Of a DNA stretch of 64,000 nucleotides, positions 36,538-45,383 are shown in pieces (the stretch's first letter is position 1; each line of letters opens with the position of its first letter). A program made the translations under genes and the position numbers. Location of the stretch: the NCBI GenBank assembly GCA_021372535.1, contig JAJFUH010000206.1:1-64000 (forward strand), in the 5' to 3' direction. Under the pieces are notes generated by a model. That model saw nothing but the letters and a program-made list of their open reading frames with translations. It was not told the origin of the DNA and made no database searches. Origin of the DNA: a bacterium. Its GTDB lineage: Bacteria; Latescibacterota; Latescibacteria; Latescibacterales; Latescibacteraceae.

Positions 36538-36732
36538 TCTGGTTATTCATTTAGTGCATAAAACTTACGAATAAGATATTTTTACACGTTACCGTGTCAT
36601 TCCCGTGAAAACGGGAATCCATCATCTCATGCTCATGACAGCGCAATAGTAAGACTGGATTCCCAATTCACTTCGTTCTTGGGAATGACAATACTCGTAT
36701 ATTAGTGATTATAATCTGATTAAATAACCAGA
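36538..36732. mobile_element. MITE-like element, copy 2 (inverted relative of 24061)
   Basis: The ends TCTGGTTATT (36538-36547) and AATAACCAGA (36723-36732) are inverted copies. The internal sequence is the reverse complement of the 24061 element with small indels. The right end lies 37 bases before the GH18 start codon, so the element may influence or supply promoter sequence for that gene. Confidence 0.6.
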
Positions 36733-36769
36733 TATAACAATACATTTCGAACAATCGGGGAGTGAAACC

Positions 36770-37837
36770 ATGAAAATCGCGGTATGTACAGCCGTTCTTG
36801 CAACATTGATGATTGTCGCATGTTTCGATGGAGTAAGCACCGTTTCGGCCCAGGAGCTCGTGCTCGGCTATTATCCGGCATGGGGCAAGGAACGCTATCC
36901 GGCCGAGGCAATCAATTTCAGCATTCTCACAAACATCATCCATGCCTTTGCCTGGCCGGATTCGGCCGGAAACATCGTGCTCTGGGAAGGTTTTGCATAC
37001 CCCGGGCTTGTCGAGGCAACCCACCGCGCCGGGAGAAAAATCACCGTGGCGCTCGGCGGCTGGGGAAACTGCACGGGATTCCCTCCTGTGACGGCCGACC
37101 CCGCTCTGAGGGCGCGTTTCATCGCGAACATCATGGATTTCTGCCGGACGAACGGCTATGACGGCATCGATCTCGACTGGGAGTTTCCCGCCAATCCCGC
37201 AGAACGCGGTAACCTCACCATTCTGGTGAACGAGCTGCGCAAAGCGGCCGACAAATCCGGGAATCCGTTTCTCATCACCATGGCAGTCTCCGCGGGAACG
37301 TGGTCGGGCGACCACAACGATTATGCCGCGCTCAAAGACAAGGTCGACTGGTTCAATGTCATGACCTACGATTTCTACGGCTCGTGGACGGCGGTCGCGG
37401 GACACAACGCACCTCTCTACGGTTCCCAGGAATCGGTGAACACGTCCGTCGCGTTTCTCACGAAAAAAATGGGCGTTCCGCCGGAAAAGATTCTGCTCGG
37501 CCTCCCGTTCTACGGCCGTCAGTTCAAAACCATGCAGCTTTATGGTCCAAAAACAGGCGGCGACGGAATATCGTACAGGGATATAGTGAAAAGGCTCGAC
37601 GAGGGCTGGACACGGTCATGGGACGATGTCTCCATGGTCCCGTATCTCGTGAATCCCGAGAAAAACACGATGATTTTCTACGACGATCCGGAGTCCATAG
37701 CGATCAAGTGCGCCTATGCCCGCGAAAAGAAACTCCGGGGAGTGATGATCTGGTCTATCGGAAGCGACTACATGGATGGCAGCCAGCCCCTCCTCGAAGC
37801 AATCGGAAAGGCAAAGGGCGCAGCCGGCAATTACTGA
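36770..37837 (+). CDS. Glycoside hydrolase family 18 (chitinase-like), secreted
   Basis: A 355-residue secreted enzyme. The signal peptide (about 1-27) is followed by a single GH18 barrel: LVLGYYPAWGKERYPAEAINF, KITVALGGWGNC, the catalytic DxxDxDxE motif in NGYDGIDLDWEFP (acid Glu about residue 138), MTYDFYGSWT, LLGLPFYGRQF and GVMIWSIGSD. It likely hydrolyses beta-1,4-N-acetylglucosamine bonds in chitin or peptidoglycan-like polymers; no carbohydrate-binding module is present. GGGGAG precedes the ATG. Convergent with marC; a short CTCCCGTgaACGGGGGAG hairpin lies between them. Confidence 0.92.
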   Translation: MKIAVCTAVLATLMIVACFDGVSTVSAQELVLGYYPAWGKERYPAEAINFSILTNIIHAFAWPDSAGNIVLWEGFAYPGLVEATHRAGRKITVALGGWGNCTGFPPVTADPALRARFIANIMDFCRTNGYDGIDLDWEFPANPAERGNLTILVNELRKAADKSGNPFLITMAVSAGTWSGDHNDYAALKDKVDWFNVMTYDFYGSWTAVAGHNAPLYGSQESVNTSVAFLTKKMGVPPEKILLGLPFYGRQFKTMQLYGPKTGGDGISYRDIVKRLDEGWTRSWDDVSMVPYLVNPEKNTMIFYDDPESIAIKCAYAREKKLRGVMIWSIGSDYMDGSQPLLEAIGKAKGAAGNY

Positions 37838-37898
37838 GCTGCACCGTTTCAGCAGGCGCGTGTTAAAAGAGTCTCCCGTGAACGGGGGAGTGCATTAT

Positions 37899-38492
37899 TT
37901 ATCGCCCTTCAAAAATGAACGCCATGACACCCATGCGGATCATTTTTATTCCGAGGGCGATCAGGAGAAGCATGGTTATTTTCGATATAACTCTGATCCC
38001 GTTCTTTCCGAGGATTTTTTCGATACGGACGCCGTAATAAAAGGCGAGGCCGGTGACGAAAATCATGGTGAGAAACGCCATGAGGGATGGCGCGGTGCCA
38101 TGAATATCGACCAGCAGCATCATGGTGCTGATGACCGCCGGGCCGATGATGAGCGGTATCCCGAGGGGAACGATGCTGAAGGATTCCGTGGGCTTGCGGA
38201 GTTTTTTCTCCTCGCCGAGAAGATCGTCGATGCCCATGAGAACGAGGATAAGCCCGCCGCCGACCTGGAAATCCTCGATGGTTATTTCCATGGCGTTGAG
38301 GAGTACTTTCCCGAGAAAAAGAAAAAAGAGCCCCACGGAAAAAGCGGTCAGGAGTCCGAGACGGAGCACCGACTTTTTCCTGTCCTCCGGCAGCTCCTTC
38401 ACGAGGAAAAGATAGATGGGAAGAATACCGATCACATCCTCGGCAATGGCAATTTTTACAAGACAGACAAAATACGATTTCAAAAAAGGCAT
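37899..38492 (-). CDS. MarC family integral membrane protein
   Basis: A 197-residue inner-membrane protein with about six helices and MarC/UPF0056 landmarks: KIAIAEDVIGILPIYLFLVKELPEDRKK, GGGLILVLMGIDDLL, SFSIVPLGIPLIIGPAVISTMMLL and GIRVISKITMLLLIALGIKMIRMG. The function is unproven; MarC was once linked to antibiotic resistance, but that link was withdrawn for the E. coli protein. The length is normal. Confidence 0.88.
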   Translation of the reverse strand: MPFLKSYFVCLVKIAIAEDVIGILPIYLFLVKELPEDRKKSVLRLGLLTAFSVGLFFLFLGKVLLNAMEITIEDFQVGGGLILVLMGIDDLLGEEKKLRKPTESFSIVPLGIPLIIGPAVISTMMLLVDIHGTAPSLMAFLTMIFVTGLAFYYGVRIEKILGKNGIRVISKITMLLLIALGIKMIRMGVMAFIFEGR

Positions 38493-39020
38493 GGCAGTCT
38501 CACGGAAAAAGACCCGTTCAGTTCTCCACGGTTTTCATGAACATACCGCACCATGCTGCATGACATATATATCATATTTCCGGGATAGGAGAACAAGGAA
38601 AATCGCCGGCGGTTCCCTTTTTAAAATACCTCCGGGCACCCGAAGGTAAAAAATACACAGTTTATCACACTGCATAATTGAACTTGCAGTTTTCATATTC
38701 TCTATATACATTAGCGTTAATGAATGGATTTTTTACCGGATAATACGCCTTTTATTCAGGTTAATAAACCTTTTTTTATAAAAATGTGACGTAAAATACA
38801 TCTTTAGCACACTATGGATATATATTATAATGGTTTCGGATGTAATTAACGTATGAATTTCCTGTCCTTCGCTCCGGCGCACGGCGCATAAAATTATCTT
38901 GACATAACCGATACAATATGTTGTTATTTACGGAAAATAGATTTATCGCCCATACTGTATTATCCATAACATTCTATCAATGTCGGCTTGAATAATTCGG
39001 CTGACGGGAGGAGGCATGGT
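38493..39020. other. AT-rich spacer and promoter region of the surface operon
   Basis: No gene seen. It should contain the divergent promoters of marC (leftward) and of the FN3/FecR/barrel operon (rightward). An ACCTCCGGGcacCCGAAGGT imperfect hairpin lies near 38628. A strong GGGAGGAGG ribosome site at about 39005-39013 ends the region. Confidence 0.5.
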
Positions 39021-41033
39021 ATGAAAATCGGTAAAGTGCTCTTCGCCCTGCTGCTTGCGATATCCCTTATTGCGGGGATACCGATCACAAGCCGGGCGGA
39101 GGTTATGATGACAGCATATGTTACCGGCCTTGGGTTCGATATCTTACCCACGGCGCTTTTTACCGTAGATGACTGGCTGTCAAACCCCAACCTCTGGTCG
39201 ATAACGATCATCAATACACCGGAAGGCAACAAGACAGTCAACCGTCTGGTAATTGATTTTACGTTGTCGAATGCAATCTGGGGAGATATCGCCACCGGTG
39301 AACTTCGTGTAATCGGAGAGGGCGACCAGTATTTTAAACAATCCCTCGCTCCGGGGCAGACATACACGATTGTGAACACGATGCTCACCGAAGAAACCAA
39401 TCAGGTGATAACGAGCGGGTGGTCACAGAAATTTGTTGACGAGGCAATGCGTATCGGATATATGCCCGAAGGAACCTATACATTTTCCTTTGCGGTCAGT
39501 GCATCCAAGAGCTGGTACGATAACTCCGGCGATCCGATTGTCGCGGAACCGATTCTGGAGAGCATAGAGATTCGTAATCCGCTGCCTCCCGAACTGGTTT
39601 CACCCGAACAGAATTCCCAGGATGCTCCTTCCATTCCCCGGTTTACCTGGCAGGCACCGCAGGTCACCGACCTGTCCAGACTCAGATCGGTCAAAAGAAA
39701 CATCGACATTTATTATACCATAAAACTCTGGGAAATGTTTGAGACCAACGGATCGGAACTCACCCAGGAAAATGCGATAACCAGAAAACCGATCTGGACG
39801 GTCGAAAAATGGAAATCCACATCAATCGATTTCGATCCCGGTCAGTCACGCCGCGAACTCATCGCAGGAAGACCGTACTGCTGGCAGGTACAGGCGTTTG
39901 ACGGCACCGGACGTTTTATCAGCGCCTCCAATGAAGGCAAGAGCGATGTGTGGCCCTTTACCATTAAATTCACACCTCCTACCATCAACGAGCCGCTCCT
40001 TTTTTACCCGCTCCGTGTCAGCTGGACACCTGCACAGGCGGGAGGAGCTTCGGTTCTCTATAATCTCAGGATTGCCGACAATGCCGATTTTTCCAATGCT
40101 TACGTTGCCCTGGGCCTGACGACCACATCATTCACCTATCCGTCCGATGGGCCGGCGCTCCGCTATGGCGTCATCTACTACCTGAGAGTGCGCACGACAG
40201 ACGAAGCGGGGCTTCCGCTCGGTGAACCGGCGCTTACAACCTTCACGCTTCCTTCCACGGAAATAACCCTGTCTTCTCCTGCCGACGGATCGACGCCTCC
40301 GACCATGACACCGGCATTCCAGTGGCAGGGCTCCAACGACTACTACATAGTCACTGTGGCAAACGAGGAAGCGAACTGGTCGGATCGTTCAGGCGCAGTT
40401 CAGGGAACATCATGGACCTATGACGGCGAGGAACTCAGACGGGGAACAACCTACACATGGTATGTGACCCCCGCCAACGAGCATGGCGATCCTGTCGGCG
40501 CTAACTCCGACAGCTGGTCATTCTCCACATCGCCGGAAGATCAGATCAGCCTGATAAGCCCCATCAATGCCCGGGTTTCGACCATCTTCCCGGTATTCAC
40601 ATGGAACAGTTACACACCCGCAACCGGAAATAATGTCCAGTACAGGATTATCATAACCGACGACAGCGGAAACACCATTCATTCCGAAGATGTTTCTGCC
40701 ACAACCTATACCTATTCGACAAGCGCTCCCGGGTTGTTGTACGCCGCCCGTTACAACTGGTCCGTTGCAGCCCTTGTCGGCGGCGACGAGATCGGTCAGA
40801 GAAGTCAGTCGGTGTGGTTCGTTACCCCCTTTGTCGAAGGCGGAGGTGGACAGGAAGTAACCATTACATCGGTCAGCGATGCTGTCAAGCTCGTATTGAG
40901 AGACTATCCCGGATTCGAGCCGTTTGCGAACAAGATATTGACCCAGATACTCGCCGAAACCGGACCGCTGACTCCGGCGGAGCTTATGGATATTATCGAT
41001 AAATATAAAATCGTAAACGTGACCGCAAAGTGA
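39021..41033 (+). CDS. Secreted multi-Ig/fibronectin III-like protein
   Basis: A 670-residue exported protein; signal peptide about 1-25 (MKIGKVLFALLLAISLIAG). The N-terminal domain (about 26-190) is a beta-rich region of unknown family. Then come about four Ig/FN3-like units, each starting with a phrase such as PPELVSPEQNSQDAPSIPRFTW, EITLSSPADGSTPPTMTPAFQW or QISLISPINARVSTIFPVFTW and containing YTWYV/YNWSV-type strands. A helical C-terminus (about 615-670, VSDAVKLVLRDYPGFEPFANKILTQILAE) ends the protein. The ATG at 39021 is supported by GGGAGGAGG; a start at 38988 is less likely. First gene of a three-gene operon. Confidence 0.8.
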   Translation: MKIGKVLFALLLAISLIAGIPITSRAEVMMTAYVTGLGFDILPTALFTVDDWLSNPNLWSITIINTPEGNKTVNRLVIDFTLSNAIWGDIATGELRVIGEGDQYFKQSLAPGQTYTIVNTMLTEETNQVITSGWSQKFVDEAMRIGYMPEGTYTFSFAVSASKSWYDNSGDPIVAEPILESIEIRNPLPPELVSPEQNSQDAPSIPRFTWQAPQVTDLSRLRSVKRNIDIYYTIKLWEMFETNGSELTQENAITRKPIWTVEKWKSTSIDFDPGQSRRELIAGRPYCWQVQAFDGTGRFISASNEGKSDVWPFTIKFTPPTINEPLLFYPLRVSWTPAQAGGASVLYNLRIADNADFSNAYVALGLTTTSFTYPSDGPALRYGVIYYLRVRTTDEAGLPLGEPALTTFTLPSTEITLSSPADGSTPPTMTPAFQWQGSNDYYIVTVANEEANWSDRSGAVQGTSWTYDGEELRRGTTYTWYVTPANEHGDPVGANSDSWSFSTSPEDQISLISPINARVSTIFPVFTWNSYTPATGNNVQYRIIITDDSGNTIHSEDVSATTYTYSTSAPGLLYAARYNWSVAALVGGDEIGQRSQSVWFVTPFVEGGGGQEVTITSVSDAVKLVLRDYPGFEPFANKILTQILAETGPLTPAELMDIIDKYKIVNVTAK

Positions 41034-41040
41034 GGCCGCG

Positions 41041-42129
41041 ATGAAAAGATCGAAAGATAGAAAGACAGGCATGGCTAGAAACAGAATACTACAGTATTCG
41101 GGCATTGCGCTCGCGATAGTGATGATGCTTCCTATCATGTTGAGTGTGGTGTCCGCCCAGGAAGGAACGGTAATCGCAGTGGTTGAAAGAATCAACGGCG
41201 CCCTGCAGTACCGTGAAAACACCAGCACCGAGTGGAAGGCAGCTAAAGTCAAACAGCCTCTTTACAATGGTTTCCAGCTCCGGACCGAAACAGGAAACAA
41301 AGCCTTGATTCTCTATGTCAGCTCCGGAAGCCGTGTGCTCGTCAATGAAAACACCGAGCTCGAGGTTCAGGCGCAAAGCGCCACTCCGGGAGGAAAACCG
41401 ACCGGTGAACGTACCCGGCTGATGATAGGAGAAGTTTATTCGAAAGTAACTCAGGGTTCGAAGTACGATGTCGAAACCCCGACATCGGTGGCATCGGTTC
41501 GAGGCACCGAGTTCAACGCTTCCTTTGACAACGGCGAAGCATCGTATCTGGTGGTCGAGAGTGTTGTCGAGGTCATGAACCAGCTCGGGTCCGTACTCCT
41601 CTCCCAACTCCAGGGCATAACAGTCGGCACGGGCGAGGCGCCGGATTCAACGAAGGTTCAGAAACTCTCGCAGGATCAGGTCAATCAGATGACCGGCTGG
41701 ACCAACCAGGTTGAACCGTCCTGGAAGCTTAACATGAACATCGAGCAGGGCGACACCCACGAAATGGGTACCTCGTTCGCCATGACAATCTTTGCCTCCG
41801 ACCCCAAGACAGGAAGCATGGATTCGAATGCGGCGTTCGCGCTTTCATCGCTGTCCTCATCGAACGATATCCTCGAGTTCTCGACGGATAACGGCAAGAC
41901 ATGGACGAACGCGCCGCAGGTCAATCTCGTGAGCGGCCAGGCTCGGGTACTCATCCGGCCGACGGCTGAAGGGTCTGCCGATGTCATCGCACAGGCTACA
42001 AATTGTGAGCCCGCCGGGGTTACCATTACGGTATCCAAAGCCAAGAAGAAAATAAAAATCGATCTGATTTTCACGGATCCTGATGGGACTAATGAAAAGA
42101 CATTAACCCTGGAGCTTGAAGAAAAATGA
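41041..42129 (+). CDS. FecR-domain secreted protein
   Basis: A 362-residue exported protein: signal peptide/anchor about 12-39, FecR-like domain about 45-190 (EGTVIAVVERINGALQYRE, GFQLRTETGNKALILYVSSGS, VRGTEFNASF, VVESVVEVMN). The C-terminal region is Ig-like, with NDILEFSTDNGKTWTNAPQV. FecR domains of this type are often periplasmic or surface sensors or structural modules; this one lacks the sigma-regulator cytosolic part. It starts 7 bases after the preceding stop with GAGG, and its stop overlaps an ATG of the next gene. Confidence 0.85.
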   Translation: MKRSKDRKTGMARNRILQYSGIALAIVMMLPIMLSVVSAQEGTVIAVVERINGALQYRENTSTEWKAAKVKQPLYNGFQLRTETGNKALILYVSSGSRVLVNENTELEVQAQSATPGGKPTGERTRLMIGEVYSKVTQGSKYDVETPTSVASVRGTEFNASFDNGEASYLVVESVVEVMNQLGSVLLSQLQGITVGTGEAPDSTKVQKLSQDQVNQMTGWTNQVEPSWKLNMNIEQGDTHEMGTSFAMTIFASDPKTGSMDSNAAFALSSLSSSNDILEFSTDNGKTWTNAPQVNLVSGQARVLIRPTAEGSADVIAQATNCEPAGVTITVSKAKKKIKIDLIFTDPDGTNEKTLTLELEEK

Positions 42130-42161
42130 CCATATATACCATAAGAGAGGTGAATGAAGCC

Positions 42162-44852
42162 ATGATACGCAGACAGCATACCAAAGTGCCCATGAGTATC
42201 ATCCTGGCCTTGCTCTTGATGGCCATGTGGGCTCCTTGTGTTTTTGCCGATTCGATGCCGCCGTACATAAGCACGAATATGTACAACGACCGGTACGAAC
42301 CGGGTGTTATCAAGGCACAGGTGCTGGATGATACACGGGTTTCCAAGGTTACCCTTTTCTATCGGAAACCGGGCGATATCGATTACAACAGCATCGACAT
42401 GAAATCCAACAGTGATATTTATTACCGTGAACTCAAACGCGAGCTCGGTGTGCGGGGGACAGTGGAATACTATCTCCTCGCACAGGACACCTCGGGAAAC
42501 GAGAAAACCGAACCGGCGCTGGACGCTCAGGAGAATCCGCTCGTTACATCGATGGACGATGTCGTGAACCAGTCCGCCGATGAGGTCGTTCTCTCGAGTC
42601 CTGAGCCGGGGACGCTCCTCGTTACCGGAAACCAGATGATCATCGTGTCGTTCTACAAGACCGACCGTGAAGTGGACATGGGCACCGTCCGCATCAGGAT
42701 CGACGACCGTGACCGTACCCGTGAGGCGGACATTGTCGGCAACCTCGTCATGTGGGAGCCGCGCCGTCCGCTCGCTGACGGTATCCATGTGGTTGAAATC
42801 TATGCAAAATCGACCGCAGGACAGATCGTCGGGCCGAATATCTGGTCATTCCGCGTAAAGACCAAGCTCGAGCTCCCCATGGGCATGACAGGGAACTTCT
42901 ATGCCGGGTTCCAGCATGACGAACGGTCGGACAATTCGACAAATGTTCCCCTCTGGAACAACAAGATCGATGTCAGCCTCGCGGGTGAAAAGGACTGGCT
43001 GAGCTGGGAAGCGGGAGTCATGCTTTCGAGCGAAGAATCAGCATTCCTCACCTCGGAAGACCTTCCGGCCCGTCAGCCCATCAACCGTTATTATCTCGAT
43101 GCCCGCACACGGCACTGGAAACTTCACCTGGGCGATTCGAACCCGAATTTCAGCGAGCTTTCGCTCAAGGGAGTTCTCGTTCGCGGTCTCGATGCCCAGT
43201 TCAAGTCGAACCGCTTCAACGCCGAACTCGTCTACGGCTATAACAAACGTGACATCGGCGAAAATGTCGCTCTCGTCCAAAACGTCTCAAATGTTATGAT
43301 AAACGGTTACACGGACGAGAGTACAGGCGAGTTTGTCGATATCTCGACCCGTCCCACTCAGGAAATCATTCAGGATTCCAACGGGGAATATCATGTCTAT
43401 GAATTCAATCCGGGCACATTCAAACGGGATGTGATGGCATTGAAGCTCAATACGCTCCCCGTGAGAAGCCGCTGGCTCAGGTGGGATATCGGGCTGAACC
43501 TGTTCAGCGCCCAGGACGATTCGACGTCCCTGAGCACCGTGTACGATCCCGAGACCAAAGGCCGTCTCTACGATTACGGAAACAACGTTCTGTTCCCGAC
43601 CGGATATGCGCCCAAAAAGAACTGGGTGGGAACGATAGAGACATCCTTCCGGTTCAACAACAACCGTTCGATCCTGTCGGCGGAGTTCGGCGGAACGATT
43701 GTGACCGATAATCTCTACGGTGTTGTCACCGATGACATCAGGGACGAGATACCGGATACGATCGACGACAGTGTATTCCGTATCAACGGATCGACCCAGA
43801 CATCGTTCGACAAGATGAAGCTCAAGGACAGCATCGGCGCGGGTCTTGGCGACGCAATCTTCTCGGTATACAAGTTCAGGTTCATAACGCCGCTGCCGAT
43901 CAAAGCGACGAGAACCAGCCTGCGGGCCGAACTGTACCGTATTCCGACCCATTATGTCTCGCTCGGCAATCCCCACGAGAAGACCGATGTAGGCGGGTAC
44001 AAGCTGAACCTCAAAACCCAGTTCCTGCAGGATCAGGTTGGAGTCAGCCTCGACTACAACGCTTACTCGGACAATCTCAACAACGAGACCAAGCAGTACT
44101 CGAACACCGAGCAGTCCGCGCAGAAGGATCTGACAAAGGATACCAATGTCGCAAGCGTTACGGTGAACCTCATGCCCAAGATTCTTCCCGATTATGCTCC
44201 CGCTTTTTCGGTCGGTTACCGGACATACACGTCCGAGAACAACCTCGACTACAAGTTCAACGAAAAGATGAACAAGGTGAAGATGGCGACGAATACCGCG
44301 ATGTTCTCGGTCGCCGGTACTCTCCCCGTGGGACTTCAGCAGCACCGCGGTACCCTGAGCTTCACCAACATGGACATCTCCGACGACCGTCCCGTCGCGG
44401 ACTACGAGCGGAGCGATTCGAAGAACCTCACTGTCCTGTTCAACGTGAACTCGACCATCAATCCGCTTCCGCTCGCGATCAACTTCGCGATCGGCCGCAC
44501 CGGCAACACGACCTATTTCCCGGTTCAGAAAGTCGACCAGTCGTACTACCGCAAGCAGGTTGACACGGGAATCAACATGGTCAACCTTTCCGGGTCGTAC
44601 AAGTGGTTCCGCGACAAGCGGCTCAAAACCACGATCGGATTCGGGTACATCGGTTCCTCAAACGGCGAAGGCGGAACGACATACGAGGTCGATAATACCA
44701 AGACCTCGGCAAGGATCGAAGCCGATTACAAGTTCAGCAGGATGGCATCGTTCGGCGGGATGATCAAGTTCGTCAGCTTCACCGACAATGTCAACAGCGG
44801 CGCAGACTATACCGAGCCCATCATCGGTATCGATCTGAGATCGAATTTCTAA
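42162..44852 (+). CDS. Outer-membrane beta-barrel protein with N-terminal Ig-like domains
   Basis: About 896 residues. The ATG at 42162 has AGAGAGG upstream and a good signal peptide (SIILALLLMAMWAPCVFA); an ATG at 42126 that overlaps the FecR stop would add 12 residues. Residues about 30-240 form two Ig-like domains (ISTNMYNDRYEPGVIKAQV; VVLSSPEPGTLLVTGNQMII). The rest (about 245-896) alternates polar and hydrophobic strands with LHLGDSNPNFSELSLKGVLVRGL, and ends in a terminal Phe (IDLRSNF), as expected for a BAM-inserted barrel. It is probably a large outer-membrane pore or assembly platform for the two preceding products. Confidence 0.8.
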   Translation: MIRRQHTKVPMSIILALLLMAMWAPCVFADSMPPYISTNMYNDRYEPGVIKAQVLDDTRVSKVTLFYRKPGDIDYNSIDMKSNSDIYYRELKRELGVRGTVEYYLLAQDTSGNEKTEPALDAQENPLVTSMDDVVNQSADEVVLSSPEPGTLLVTGNQMIIVSFYKTDREVDMGTVRIRIDDRDRTREADIVGNLVMWEPRRPLADGIHVVEIYAKSTAGQIVGPNIWSFRVKTKLELPMGMTGNFYAGFQHDERSDNSTNVPLWNNKIDVSLAGEKDWLSWEAGVMLSSEESAFLTSEDLPARQPINRYYLDARTRHWKLHLGDSNPNFSELSLKGVLVRGLDAQFKSNRFNAELVYGYNKRDIGENVALVQNVSNVMINGYTDESTGEFVDISTRPTQEIIQDSNGEYHVYEFNPGTFKRDVMALKLNTLPVRSRWLRWDIGLNLFSAQDDSTSLSTVYDPETKGRLYDYGNNVLFPTGYAPKKNWVGTIETSFRFNNNRSILSAEFGGTIVTDNLYGVVTDDIRDEIPDTIDDSVFRINGSTQTSFDKMKLKDSIGAGLGDAIFSVYKFRFITPLPIKATRTSLRAELYRIPTHYVSLGNPHEKTDVGGYKLNLKTQFLQDQVGVSLDYNAYSDNLNNETKQYSNTEQSAQKDLTKDTNVASVTVNLMPKILPDYAPAFSVGYRTYTSENNLDYKFNEKMNKVKMATNTAMFSVAGTLPVGLQQHRGTLSFTNMDISDDRPVADYERSDSKNLTVLFNVNSTINPLPLAINFAIGRTGNTTYFPVQKVDQSYYRKQVDTGINMVNLSGSYKWFRDKRLKTTIGFGYIGSSNGEGGTTYEVDNTKTSARIEADYKFSRMASFGGMIKFVSFTDNVNSGADYTEPIIGIDLRSNF

Positions 44853-44876
44853 GCTGCTGCTGAAACAGAAACACGG

Positions 44877-44906
44877 AAGCCGCGTCGAAAGGCGCGGCTT
44901 TTTTTA
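44877..44906 (+). terminator. Rho-independent terminator of the surface operon
   Basis: AAGCCGCG and CGCGGCTT pair around an 8-base loop and are followed by seven T. It lies 25 bases after the barrel gene. Confidence 0.9.
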
Positions 44907-44958
44907 TTGCTGCCGAGCAGGCGTTCAAATCCGCCCGAGCCGCATTCTATCATACTTC

Positions 44959-45121
44959 ATGAATAATCTCCATAACCATCCATGGCCACATCGAAGGATG
45001 AAAAATGTATGCAGGCACCATATGGATTCCCGATTAGTGATTCGGGAATGACGGCGTTACAGGGATACCCGACACCCGGCCGGGGCTTCGGTACCGGGAA
45101 CCGCAGATGCATTTTCAGATA
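44959..45121 (+). repeat. 160-bp dispersed repeat, copy B (in 530-bp gene-free stretch)
   Basis: Same order and orientation as 3441-3602, including the ATTCCCGATTagtGATTCGGGAAT hairpin and GGCCGGGGCTTYGG. The rest of 44853-45383 is the terminator and an AT-rich promoter-like region before the propeller gene. Confidence 0.7.
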
Positions 45122-45383
45122 AGATCGTGTTCACAAGACCCGGAAATAATTTCTGGGTAATAACACCTCCACCATGCCGAAGTCCCATGAAAAAAAATAT
45201 TTTCCCCTTGACAATGCCTATCATGTATATTCATTGTTACAGTATCTCATAATAGTACTATTTTCTTCCGATAACCGGGAAAAAGCGGCTGAATCGGAAT
45301 ATGGTTTTGTACATACGGACTTTTATGCTCTTTAAAAGCCTGAAAATAATCGATTTTGCAACCTTTCATGAAAGGATACCGAT

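Noticed and set aside
37871-37891. CTCCCGTgaACGGGGGAG hairpin between GH18 and marC as a terminator
   Set aside because: No T-tract on either strand, so not called as a terminator.
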